This document shows, in pieces, positions 25,455-35,589 of a DNA stretch of 64,000 nt. The notes beneath the pieces were generated by a model that was not told where the DNA came from, ran no database searches, and saw nothing but the letters and a program-made list of their open reading frames with translations. The DNA comes from Piliocolobus tephrosceles. Taxonomy: Eukaryota; Chordata; Mammalia; Primates; Cercopithecidae. The position numbers were made by a program, and so were the translations under genes. The DNA lies in NCBI RefSeq assembly GCF_002776525.5, contig NC_045441.1:64899880-64963879 (forward strand). Reading direction: 5' to 3'. The stretch's first letter is position 1. The number at the start of each line of letters is the position of its first letter.

Positions 25455-25516
25455 ATATAGCAAGTATATTTAAAATACAGCAAGTATAATATAGCAAGTA
25501 TATTTAAAAATACTTG
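25455..25516. repeat. Direct repeats of 'atagcaagtatatttaaaa' beside the hairpin
   Basis: The 19-mer occurs twice, with a shorter 'cagcaagtata' copy between, and ends in an inverted 'tacttgct'. It abuts the hairpin on one side and the L2 on the other. Confidence 0.85.
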
Positions 25517-25855
25517 CTGATGCCCTCACTTCCTTCAAGTGTTGGTTCAAATGTCACCTTATCGAAGAATATATTGATAATTCAGATTCTCTGACCTGCC
25601 CTCCTTCTCCAATCCCTGCACTTGGAACCTCCCTTCCCCTACTCCACCTGTTCATCTTTTCATTGTACTTACCATCTTCCCATAAGCTTTATAATTTACT
25701 TGTTATTTTCTTTCTGTCTGCTCCCTGCCACCCTTCCTGCCCCCCAACTCTTTTTGGACAGAAACTCCTTGAAATCAAGCCCCTTAGACTTTGATGAATT
25801 GCACAGATCTAGAGCAGTGTCTGGCATATCATAGGTGCCCGTTTTTAACAAACGT
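25517..25855 (+). mobile_element. L2 LINE 3' end, sense
   Basis: 'tccttcaagtgttggttcaa', 'atgtcacctta', 'cctgccctcc', 'cattgtacttaccatcttcc', then 'gagcagtgtctggcatatca' and 'taggtgcccg', the usual L2 3' order. Confidence 0.85.
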
Positions 25856-28186
25856 ATTTTCTTTACAATTAATAATCTGTTGTGATATTTTTGAGATTTA
25901 AAAAATCATTCATGTTATATTTTATACACATGTGTAATCCTTGTATGAGGAGCTAAAATTTTTGTGGCTTGTGCATTCCCATTTTATCTCTTGACATGAA
26001 ATTATGTATGGTTAGAGAGGATTTGTTGTTGCTTGACCTGATGTTTGCCTCCCGAAAAATGTCTATAACATAGTTTAGCAAGATGCTAACAAGTCCCGAT
26101 GAAACACATCTGCTCTACTGTTGTCTCCAAGTCCTGGTCTCTTCAAACTTTTAAAACTGTCATAGATTCCTGGAAACACAACTGCATTTGAAATTAGTTC
26201 AATAAAACAGTAGTTGCAGATGCTTCACGAAGGGTTTGAAAACAAAATTGTCAGCCAAAGAAAATGGCTTGTAAATGTCTAGCCATCACTCCAGTGTTGC
26301 AGAAGTAAGTTTTCTGGCAATGAAGGAAGTGGGGCTCCCTGCTTGCTGACACATAAATGACTAAACTGGAGAGATTTCTTAGTCTGTCTGCTAAGCAGTA
26401 GTGTGGATGTGTAACTGGATGCTGGTATTGCGGTGCAGTTGTAGGTGAAAATCCTGGACGTGATGAAAGACAATCTTTGGTAATAGAATTGCAGGAAAGC
26501 AGGGGTTTGAATCAACCAGGTACAATCTTGCTGCTTTCTCTTTCTCATTTGTATAAGATTTTTTCTATAATCTAGAAAGCATAAGGGCAATGCCTTCCAA
26601 TTTAATTGATGGCTCAGTCTGACATAATTGATTCCACATGGTAGGTGACAAATGACTCTTGGGTTAACCCCTCTTCCTATTCAAGAAATAGATAAATCTA
26701 CCAGGATTTTCTCTTTTCTTACAAAACTATCACTTGGGCATCAATTTATCTATCTTTGATGAAATTTTAAATATTTCATAAACTGGTGAAACCTCTAATT
26801 CTTGTTTTTTGGGGGAAGGTGGAAAATAATAGAATTTTCTTACATTTTGTCATTCAGTTGACAGATGGCTGAAGGAAAAGCAGCATCCTAGGTTTTTCAG
26901 AGACATGTCTATACTGAAGTCAGATTATATGGTGACTTGTGGTGTAACTATACTAGTATCTCTTTACATCTGTACACAAGAAAAAAATTTTGTTAAATAA
27001 TATCAGTTTGGAATTGCTCAAGGGATTTAATAGAACAACTTGGAATATGGCCATGGTAATACACATTCAGAAGGTCAAAATTTCTCAGCTAGAGAATGGT
27101 TCAGTATGCTCATTCATCACTTTCTACTTTTGCTTATATTAAACAAAGACATACAACTACATGCAAGTTGAACTGTAGCACCTGCACAATCAGACTGAAA
27201 GTACTAAATCCCAACCTACTGTCAATTCACAGGATTCATCCTGATATAATCTTTATTATATAGATGTTTATTTTCAAAGCTCATGCAAAGAAATTAGCTG
27301 AATGACAAACAATGCTGATATCTCTTAGGTATATAACAAATTTCATCCAAAAATTGCAGTGTACTATATGATCAGCCAGTTAATAATGTATGTAAAATCC
27401 AGAGTAAAATATTCTCAACTTCTCAAGAATCAGATGACTGAGAAGAGACAAAGTTCATTTTTTCCCTCAATCTATTGGATAGGGTAGCTGAGAAAAATGG
27501 CTTTTGCAGCATTCTTGGAAAGTTCACAGTTTAGGTTTCACAGCCTGTGATTCTTAGATGAGGACAGCTGATGCTATACATATTACTGAAGCCAAGTGGT
27601 GGGATGATATATTCCATCCAAGCTGTTTTCATGAGTGAGTAGGCTCTGGCCTTTCTAGCCTGGTTTCTCAATGCTGGAGAAGACAACACACATTCTTTGG
27701 AAGTTGAGTCCAAACCAAAACTCCACTTGATCTGCAGTTCTGCCTCTGGGTGGTCCTGGGTGACCCAGTTTAGCTTGGGGAAGCCCTGGGAAATTTGATA
27801 TGGCCACATCCAGTTTAAAGGCTACTCTTGGGTGGTCTTCAGCAGTTAATAGAGTTTGGTTATGGGGCCATTATAAGAGCTTCAGAGAAGTCCAGGAATC
27901 TGGGCCTGGACAAGGTCCAAACTACTGAGTGATGATTACTCCTGAGCATATCAGCATAATAAAGTGGAAGGACTAGAGTAGTTCTGGGAGGATTAAGTAG
28001 TTCATGCCAAACACACCTCAGCAATTCTATGCTGCCAACATCGTTGGCAACTTCCAAGGTCCAAACTCAAGGCACCATGTTGTCAGATTGAAAGATTGAA
28101 CAATAACTGGGCTGCCTCAAGGCAAGGGATCAGAACTTTCCAGGCATTGCTTTATGGCAAGGAAGACAGAGAAATTTTCTTTGATA
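25856..28186. other. Unassigned sequence
   Basis: No repeat recognised. Two consecutive minus-strand frames (28057-27860 and 27809-27531) lie in moderately GC-richer DNA, but neither gives a recognisable domain and they are in different frames. They could be a fragment of an unrecognised old repeat or pseudogene. Confidence 0.35.
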
Positions 28187-28199
28187 AATTCAAGTCCTG

Positions 28200-28498
28200 G
28201 GCCAGACGTGGTGGCTCACGCCTGTAATCCCAGCACTTTGGGAGGCCAAGGCAGGCACATCATGAGTTCAGGAGATCGAGACCATCCTGGCTAATACGGT
28301 GAAACCCCGTCGCTGCTAAAAATACAAAAAATTAACCGGGCGTGGTGGCGGGCACCTGTAATCCCAGCTACTAGGGAGACTGAGACAGGAGAATGGTGTG
28401 AACCCGGGAGGTGGAGCTTGCAGTGAGCCGAGATCCCGCCACTGCACTCCAGCCTGGGCGACAGAGTGAGACTTCGTCTCCAAAAAAAAAAAAAAAAA
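28200..28498 (+). mobile_element. AluY-type SINE, full length
   Basis: Y-type text 'gagaccatcctggctaatac' and 'gtggagcttgcagtgagccg', with a 17-base A-tail. The TSD is aaattcaagtcctg before and aaattaagtcctg (one base lost) after. Confidence 0.96.
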
Positions 28499-28520
28499 TT
28501 AAGTCCTGTAAATTTGCTAA

Positions 28521-28674
28521 ATAATACCAACCCTTAATTAGATAGCTATGATAGATAGATATGAATATATAGATAGATAAAGGGGAACTGAGTTGATAAT
28601 ATCAACCCTTATATATATATAGTATGTGTGTATATATATATAGTGTATATATAGAGAGAGAGATAAAGGGGAAT
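28521..28674. repeat. Tandem duplication of about 75 bp whose interiors became (GATA)n and (TA)n
   Basis: Both units start with ataata(c/t)caaccctta (28521 and 28596) and both end with gataaaggggaa. Unit one holds GATA tetranucleotides; unit two holds TA, TG and GA runs. Confidence 0.75.
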
Positions 28675-28848
28675 TTTATCAATCCAAAATCATTTGTAAA
28701 ATTCGCTACAGAAAATGGCATATTACAGTGAAAACAACATATGCTTTGGAGATAGCCACTCCTGGGTTCCAAGGTCCATTCCATCATTTATCGTCAGAGA
28801 AACTGGCTGAGAGATGTGGAAGATTATCCTAAAAGATAGTTCATGCAG

Positions 28849-29170
28849 GCCGGGCATGGTGGCTCATGCCTGTAATCCCAGCACTTTGGGAGGCTGAGGC
28901 AGGTGGATCACCTGAGGTCAGGAATTTGAGACCAGCCTGGTCAACATGGCAAAAACCCGTCCCTACTGAAACAAAACAAAACAAAACAAAACAAAATTAG
29001 CCGGGCATGGTGGCAAGCGCCAGTAATCCCAGCTACTTGGGAGGCTGAGAATTGAGGCAGTAGAGTTGCTTGAACCTGAGAGGCAGAGGTTGCAGTGAGC
29101 CGAGATCATGCCACTGCACTCTAGCCTGGGCAACAGAGCAAGACTCTGTCTAAAAAAAAAAAAAAAAAAA
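28849..29170 (+). mobile_element. AluS-type SINE, full length
   Basis: S-type 'cacctgaggtcaggaa' and 'gagaccagcctggtcaacat'. The middle A-rich linker is an (AAAAC)n run. Near-identical TSDs: aaaagatagttcatgcag (28831-28848) and aaaagataatacatgcag (29171-29188). Confidence 0.97.
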
Positions 29171-29188
29171 AAAAGATAATACATGCAG

Positions 29189-29616
29189 AAAATATAAAAC
29201 AAATTTAATTAAAGCATGTTCGTTCATACTTACATATGTCAGTTTGTTGAGATAAGTAATGATATTTCAAGGGTAAAAAGAGTTAAATGGCAAAAACCGT
29301 GGGGCTTGGGTTCAGACAGACTTGCATTGACACTGATCCTGATAAATTTCTTCTTTCTGAATCAGGGTTCTTCATATATACATGAAATTAATATGATCTA
29401 CCTTGTGGAAGAGTTACAAGGATTAGATAAAATGGAAGTTCCTAGCCTGATGCATGACACATTCTAGGTGCTAAATCAATGCTAGCTTACATTTCTTCCT
29501 TTTCTCACTTTAAGATATCCCATGGAGGTTTGGAACCTCTGTTTCCCTCTCCCCTCAAAAGGAGCAAAAGTTTGAGCAGATAAAGTGTGGGTCTGGACCA
29601 TTCTGAGAGTTTTCTC
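29189..29616. other. Unassigned sequence
   Basis: No gene or repeat recognised. Confidence 0.4.
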
Positions 29617-29628
29617 TGTGTGTGTGTG

Positions 29629-29892
29629 AGATGGAGTCTCGCTCTGTTGCCCAGGCTGGAGTGCAGTGGCGTGATCTCGGCTCACTGCAAGCTCCACCTC
29701 CCAAGCTCATGCCATTCTCCTGCCTCAGCCTCTCGAGTAGTTGGGACTATGGGTGCCCACCACCATGCCCTCCTAATTTTTTGTATTTTTAGTAGAGATG
29801 GGGTTTCATTGTGTTAGCCAGGATGGTCTCAATCTCCTGACCTCATGATCCACTTGCCTCAGCCTTCCAAAGTGCTGGGATTACAGGTGTGA
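29629..29892 (-). mobile_element. AluY-type SINE, antisense, ends trimmed
   Basis: The usual poly-T head is replaced by a short (TG)n at 29617-29628. At the other side it stops at 'gggattacaggtgtga', so the first bases of the Alu (complement of 'gccaccgcgcccggcc') are missing. No clear TSD. Confidence 0.93.
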
Positions 29893-30009
29893 ATTTTTTA
29901 TTTTAAATACAAGAAAGAGCAAATGCATGTTTTCAGTCCTCAGTATGGATGCCATGGTAGAAGTCCAGAGTAACAAATGAGACAATGGAAGATTTTCTCT
30001 CTATTTCCT

Positions 30010-30090
30010 TTTTTGTCTGAGCCACAGGTTTTGCTATGTTTCTCAGGCTGGTCTTGAATTGCTGGCCTCAGGAGATTCTCCCACCTCAGG
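30010..30090 (-). mobile_element. Old Alu monomer fragment, antisense
   Basis: 'gccacaggttttgctatg', 'ctcaggctggtcttgaattg' and 'ctcccacctcagg' match AluJ/FLAM-type left-monomer text in reverse. Confidence 0.7.
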
Positions 30091-30950
30091 ATCAGCTGGT
30101 GATCCTGCATATCATGTCCCTGCAGGACAGTTCTCTGGGTGGTCTTGCACTGACCCAGTGCTCCCCCTACTTCCTGCATGCAGCTTTCAGAATAACCATA
30201 GAATGTGCTGGGAATACAATATATTGAGATAGGAAGGAATTGCCTGAAATGGCTTGGGCCTTGTTTCTGTCCCTCCTAGGGAATGTAGTATCTTGAGTTA
30301 GGGAGGAGCTGCTCAGGGCTTTGTTCCTTTCTCCCCTGGAAACAAAATGTCCTTCAAAGCTTTTCCCAGTGGGTCATGTAGCCCAGAGGTCTCCAACCCC
30401 TGGGCGGCAGACTGGTACTGATCCGTGACCTGTTGAGAGCCAGACCACACAGCAGGAGGTGAGCAGCAGGCAAGCGAGCATGACCACCTGAGTTCTGCCT
30501 CCTATCAGATCAGCTGCTGCACTAGACTCCATAGAAGCATGAACCCTATTGTGAACTGAGTGTGTGAGGGATCTAGGTTGTGCATTTCTTTTGAGAATCT
30601 AATGCCTGACGCTCTGAGGTGGAACAGTTGCAGTTTCATCCTGAAACCATCCCTTCCTCACACCCCACTGGTTCATGGAAAAATTGTCTTCCATGAAACT
30701 GGTCCCTGGTGCCAAAAAGTTTGGGGACCACTAATGTAGCCTCTGAGGTATATAACCTGGGCAGGCTGTCTTTAAGGTCCCTCAGCTATGATACTAGCAA
30801 AGCAAGTCCACTAGAGACTGTCCATCCGAGGCAGCTTTCTCGAGGCTTGAGTGACTGGCTCACAATGGATCGGAAACTTCTTTCCCTTTACTGCCTGTCT
30901 GTAAGTAATAAACCTGCTTCACATAACTTGTTGCATGTGAGTGAGATCTG
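30091..30950 (+). mobile_element. Probable solo ERV LTR, family unnamed, split by MER1
   Basis: On the plus strand there is a TATA-like 'ggtatataacc' near 30748, AATAAA at about 30907 and a 3' region compatible with R/U5. The MER1 at 30384-30733 lies within it. I could not name the family or find a TSD, so the LTR call is an inference from layout. Confidence 0.4.
30384..30733 (+). mobile_element. MER1-type hAT-Charlie non-autonomous DNA transposon
   Basis: Left end cagaggtctccaacccc and right end ggggaccacta are hAT-type terminal inverted repeats. Internal matches include 'cacacagcaggaggtgagca', 'gaggtgagcagcaggc', 'gatctaggttgtgcat' and 'gaatctaatgcctgac'. An exact 8-bp TSD atgtagcc is at 30376-30383 and 30734-30741. 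Confidence 0.93.
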
Positions 30951-31139
30951 TCCCACTGGACTCAGGCATTTAGTAAAACTGTAGCCCAAAATGTAGTGGG
31001 CAGAGGTGTTTGGATTCCTATTCCTGGTGATTCCGTAGTGATGATCTTCGTCATCCTACACTGAGTGGGTGTCTTCCCTTAGGATTGGTAATTGGTGAAC
31101 CTGCTTTGCAGCTCCAATAAGGGTTCTTGGTTTTTATGA
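30951..31139. other. Unassigned sequence
   Basis: No gene or repeat recognised. Confidence 0.35.
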
Positions 31140-31525
31140 ACCCCTACTTTCATCACCTTGTGACCACACTTTATTATGACCTAATTCTTTGCTCACTCTG
31201 CTTTAACCCCATTGGTCTCCTTATCTCTTTAACATGCCAGGTATTCTTCCTCCTTCTGGGACTTTCTTCCCCTCTCTATTAACATATCTTGCTTCCTTCC
31301 CTCCTTTAATCTATTTGATATTGCAAACCTCCTTTGCTTTGTGTCTTGATAGCAATCATCAGCCTCAAACATAATACATATTTTACATATTTGCCTTTCT
31401 CTATCCCTGACTCTCATCTCCACTCTACTCCTAAAAGTAAAGTTTTGTTACTACAGAAACTTGTTTGTTTTGTTCACTATTGCATCCTCAGGAACTACAG
31501 TAGAACGTGGTATATAGTTTTGGTT
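31140..31525 (+). mobile_element. L2 LINE 3' end, sense
   Basis: Pyrimidine-rich L2 3' layout ending 'cttgtttgttttgttcacta', 'ttgcatcctcaggaactaca', 'gtagaacgtggtatatag', matching the L2 'actgctgtatccccagc...' segment. Confidence 0.75.
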
Positions 31526-31622
31526 GTTTCCTGGTTGAGGCACAAGTGGCCAATTTCTGATAGGTCATTTCTCCAGTTGTCTGGGAGTCAATCCTCAGTC
31601 CAACTCAGTGGCTGTTTCACCA

Positions 31623-32007
31623 TGTATTAGTTCTTTCTCACATTGCTATAAAGAACAACCCGAGACTGGGTAATTTATAAAGAAAAGAGATTTAATTGGC
31701 TCATGGTTCCACAGGCTGTACAGGAAAATGGCTAGGAGGCCTAGGAAACTTACAATCATGGTGGAGGATGAGGTGGAAGCAGACAGATTTTATATGGCTG
31801 GAGCAGGAGAAAGAGGGTGAATGGGGAGGTGCTACATGCTTTTAAAAACCAGATCTCCTGAGAACTCACTCACTATCACGAGAACAGCAAGAGGGAAATC
31901 TGCTGCCATGATCCAATCACCTCCCACCAGGCCCCTCCTCCAACACTGAGGATTACAAGTCAACATGAGATTTGAGCAGGGACATACCACCAATCCAAAC
32001 TATATCA
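31623..32007 (-). mobile_element. Solo MaLR LTR (MST-like), antisense
   Basis: Starts tgtattagttctttctcaca and ends ccaaactatatca. Contains 'cgagactgggtaatttataa', 'tcacgagaacagcaag', 'gatccaatcacctcccacca'. The 5-bp flanks cacca (31618-31622) and tacca (32008-32012) fit a TSD with one change. Confidence 0.92.
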
Positions 32008-32012
32008 TACCA

Positions 32013-32600
32013 CCTTGCCAAAATTTGGTAAGCAGTAATTAAATAGATTGATCCTTTTTCTACTTAAAACTGCTAGAGTCATTTCAGTTTTCTGAGACTG
32101 AACTGCTATTATAATTTAAAGAGTGAAAATATTTGGAGATAGCTGTGCTGTGAGTACAAGATATAAAAGCAGAGGGTGGTAATGTACTTTATTCTTCTCT
32201 TCAGATCTAAAGGAAGAGCTTTAGAGAGAACACTGAGAGCTTGATGGGAATCCATGGCAGATTAGGGGAGACATAATAGACTGGCTTCTGGATGCAATCT
32301 GTTAAATCTAAGGGTCACAATTGAGTGACTAGCTGCAGCTGATAGATGACTCAGGGAGAAGGGAGCCTGGGATTGGCTCTCGTCTTCAGACGTTCTCAAA
32401 GCAAAGGGCAAACTGCTTGAGTCCACACACAGGATAAGTGCCATGCATAAGGTAAAGGCTGCATGGAATCATCTCAGCTCCTGTCAGTCTCAGGACTCCC
32501 CAAAGGGGAAATGTAATCTTAAGGGATATGCAATTTGAGAAGCATGAAAAATAAATCTGATTAAAAGAACGTACAAGAGAGGGAATGAGATGTGAGTTAC
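32013..32600. other. Unassigned sequence
   Basis: No gene or repeat recognised. Confidence 0.4.
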
Positions 32601-33369
32601 TGTGCCCAGAATTGGTTCCTTCCAGTGGGTTCTTGGTCTCGCTGACTTCAAGAATGAAGCTGTGGACTCTTGAAGTAAGTGTTACAGTTCTTAAAGATAG
32701 TGTGTCCGGACTTTGTTCCTTCAGATACTCAGATGTGTCTGGAGTTTCTTCCTTCTGGTGGGTTCATGGTCTTGCTGACTTCAGGAGTGAAGCCGCAGAC
32801 CTTCGCAGTGAGTGTTACAGCTCTTACAGGTGGCATGTCCAAAGTTGTTTGTTCCTCCTGGTGGGTTTTGTGGTCTTGTTGATTTCAGGAGTGAAGCCGT
32901 AGACCCTTGCGGTGAGTATTACAGCTCATAAAGGTAGTGCAGACCCAAAGAGTGAGCAGCAGCAAGATTTATTGTGAAGAGCTAAAGAACAAAGCTTCCA
33001 GAGCATGGAAGGGGACCCCAGCAGGTTGCTGCTGCTGGCTCGGGTGGCCAGCTTTTATTCCCTTATTTGGCCCCAGCAACATCCTGCTGATTGGTCCATT
33101 TTACAGAATGCTGATTGGTCCATTTTACAGAGTGCTGATTGGTGAGTTTACAATTCTTTAGCTAGACACAGAGTGCTGATTGGTGCATTTTTACGGAGTG
33201 CTGATTGGTGCGTTTATAATCCTTTAGACACAGAGTGCTGATTGGTGCATTTACCATCCTTTAGCTAGACACAGAGTGCTTATTGGTGCATTTACAATCC
33301 TCTAGCTAGACAGAAAAGTTCTCCAAGTCCCCCACTCGACCCAGGAAGTCCAGCTGGCTTCACCTCTCA
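32601..33369 (-). mobile_element. Solo LTR12-type LTR (HERV-9 family), antisense
   Basis: The minus-strand 5' end (33369) reads tgagaggtgaagccagctgg, the LTR12 start. U3 holds repeated CCAAT units (33083-33300), the polyadenylation signal complement 'tttatt' is near 32970, and U5 holds three diverged copies of a unit containing 'gtgggttc(a/t)tggtct' and 'agtgaagc(c)g' (near 32627, 32757, 32861). No internal retroviral genes flank it, so it is a solo LTR. A TSD was not resolved. The 105-codon frame at 32585-32902 is U5 repeat sequence. Confidence 0.93.
33083..33300 (-). promoter_or_regulatory. CCAAT-box array in the LTR12 U3
   Basis: Seven copies of 'gctgattggt' or a one-base variant occur on plus (at about 33089, 33110, 33138, 33177, 33201, 33238 and 33277), giving ATTGG/CCAAT sites on the minus strand. 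In HERV-9 LTRs such repeats bind NF-Y and drive transcription. Activity here would point leftward; that is inference. Confidence 0.7.
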
Positions 33370-33480
33370 GTATAACTAGAGAAATGCAATTAAAGAAGAT
33401 TCTATGGCAACAAATTTGAAAACCTAGATAAAATGTTTTTCTAATATAATGTACATTTCCAAAATGATGCCAAAGAAAGT

Positions 33481-33498
33481 AAAAAAAAAAAAAAAAAA
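33481..33498. repeat. Poly(A) tract
   Basis: Eighteen A residues. No Alu body precedes it. Confidence 0.9.
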
Positions 33499-33599
33499 CC
33501 AATAATCATAAAAGTGAGAAATTTAAAAATCTGTCACTAACAAAAGTAACTAGGACTATAGATTTTCACAGCCGTGTTCTATCAAAACTTTAAAAACTA

Positions 33600-34795
33600 G
33601 ATAATTTTGATGTTACTTATGCTATTACAGACTATTCAGAAAAAGTTTAATATAAAGCCTTATAAAGTTAGAAAACACCCACAAGTATAGCTTAACTTCA
33701 CATATAAGTACAAATGCAAAAATAGTTGTAAAATAAGAGAGATTTCCAAATAGTCAGAAATTATCAGTAAAATTGTTTGTATCAATCTGTAAAAATCAAA
33801 ACCATATGATATTAACTAATCCTGAAAAGATTATATAATATTTAATAAGCATTTTAAATAAAAACTCTAGGAATAAAAATATACTATAGAATCCAACAAA
33901 ATAATTTACCTCAAATCAAATCTAGTTATGGTTCTAAATTACAGAACTCTCATTTTAATTAATATGAAAAATAGGTTAGAATTTCTACTACCACCATTAC
34001 TTTGATATGGTGAACTAAGAAAATTAAAGTCAGTGTAAACATTGGAAAATTAGATTTTTTTTCTTATAACAACACTGTATGCGTAAACTTTTTGTTAAAA
34101 TCAATACCAATGAATAAAACCTTGAATAAGTGAATTTGTTAGGATAGAAACATGATAAATAAGTACAGATAACCGTTTTTGTCTATATTATCTGTAAACA
34201 AATGGCAATGAAAATTGACAAACACTCTATTTACAATAAACAACATAATATCCTTATAGATAATTTAAAAAAGGAAACAGTATCTAAGGAAAAATGTCTG
34301 AGAAATCTTATTGAAGAACATAATATAACATCTGAACTATGAAAAAGCGTACTGTGATCTTGGATAAGAAGAATTAATACAGTAAAAATGCCAATTCTTA
34401 AACAAATTGTTCTATAAATTCAAGACACTTCCAAATAGAACTTCAAGTGTTGATTTTAGAATTGGATACAATGATATTAAAGTTCACTTGGAAAAATATA
34501 TGTCTGAGAACAGCCAAGAAGAGTTTGATATAGGAGAATGAGAAGCTGGGAAACTTGCTTTACACGTTATTTGTCAGACTATAAAGTCAACCATAATCAA
34601 ATCAATATGGTTTTTAGCCATATGATCCATGAAAAAACAAACAATCTGGAAAATAGATGTCTGTATATGAAAACTTTATATATGGCAACATTCATATTTC
34701 TATTCAGTGGGAAAAGAATGACTTACTTAATACTCAAGACTGACAATTGGCTATTTATCCAGAGAGAAAAAAAGCTGGACCCACTCTCGCTATGT
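33600..34795 (+). mobile_element. Ancient L1 (L1M or HAL1-like) ORF2 region, sense
   Basis: Diverged L1 ORF2 order: 'aaactctaggaataaaaata', 'atgccaattcttaaacaaat', 'gttcacttggaaaaatat', 'agaacagccaagaag', 'gggaaacttgctttacac', and 'aagctggacccactctc'. Left edge uncertain. Frames such as 34538-34813 are relics of ORF2. Confidence 0.65.
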
Positions 34796-34962
34796 CTGTG
34801 CTGTCCAATATAGTAGCCACTAGCAAGAAGCACTATTTACATTTAAATGTAAATTGATTAAAATTGAATAAGATTTAAAAAGTGTGCTCCTCAGTGACAT
34901 TAGCCATATTTTAAAGTGCTCAAAAGCTACATGTGGCTAGTGTATAATTTATCAGGCAATGA
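34796..34962 (+). mobile_element. MER5A1-like hAT-Charlie MITE
   Basis: Starts ctgtgctgtccaatatag-tagccact and contains 'gctcctcagtgacattagcc' and 'agctacatgtggctagtg'. It interrupts the surrounding sense L1. Confidence 0.85.
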
Positions 34963-35290
34963 AGATTATAAAACTTTCCCATCATTGCAAAAGATTCAAT
35001 TGGATAGAATGTTCTCTGTCTCATTCTATATAATATTTAGCTATATTTATGTATAATTATGTATATGTCAATATGAACATAAATGTATATACATAAATAT
35101 AAAATATATTTTTATTATATAGTACATTATATCTTATATACAATAGTTCTCAATTGATTACAAATTTAAATATAAAACACTTAGAACAAAATCATCAAAG
35201 TGACACAAACAATATAAGGGTTGAGGGAAACCTCTTAACTAGATACCCACAAAAAACAGAGATTTGTTTGACATAAAAAAGTTGAAGTGT
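34963..35290 (+). mobile_element. Ancient L1 continuation, AT-rich, sense
   Basis: Includes an AT-rich microsatellite-like block (35030-35150), then 'aaaacacttagaacaaaatc', consistent with the L1 ORF2 3' part after the MER5 insertion. Confidence 0.5.
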
Positions 35291-35295
35291 ATACA

Positions 35296-35430
35296 GGGTG
35301 GGCATCGTGGCTCAAACTTGTAATCCTAATACTTTGGGAGGCCAAGGCAGGAGGATTGCTTGAGCTCAGGAATTAGAGACCAGCTTGGAAAACATAGGGA
35401 GACCCCCATCTCTAAAAAGAAAATAATTAT
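35296..35430 (+). mobile_element. FLAM/AluJ-type left monomer
   Basis: 'gggtgggcatcgtggctcaa', 'gaggattgcttgagctcagg', 'aacatagggagaccccc' and an A-rich end. One monomer only. Flanks 'aaaaaagtt' and 'aaaagttt' suggest a short TSD. Confidence 0.85.
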
Positions 35431-35560
35431 AATAAAAGTTTTATGTCAAAACATAAAAATGATGTACAAAAAGTATGTGTATCAAAATATCACTTTGTAC
35501 ACCTTAAATACACAATTTTGGTGTATCAATTATACCTCAATAAAGCTGGACAAATATAGA
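35431..35560 (+). mobile_element. Ancient L1 3' UTR end, sense
   Basis: 'atatcactttgtacacctta', 'aatacacaattttggtgtat', 'caattatacctcaataaagc' is the characteristic terminal sequence of L1M-type elements, and closes the element that starts near 33.6 kb. Confidence 0.85.
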
Positions 35561-35589
35561 TGTTAATATCCTAGAATATGTTATAAAGG

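Noticed and set aside
32585..32902. 105-codon frame with internal repeats
   Set aside because: It is the U5 repeat region of an antisense LTR12. The apparent protein repeats are LTR repeats.
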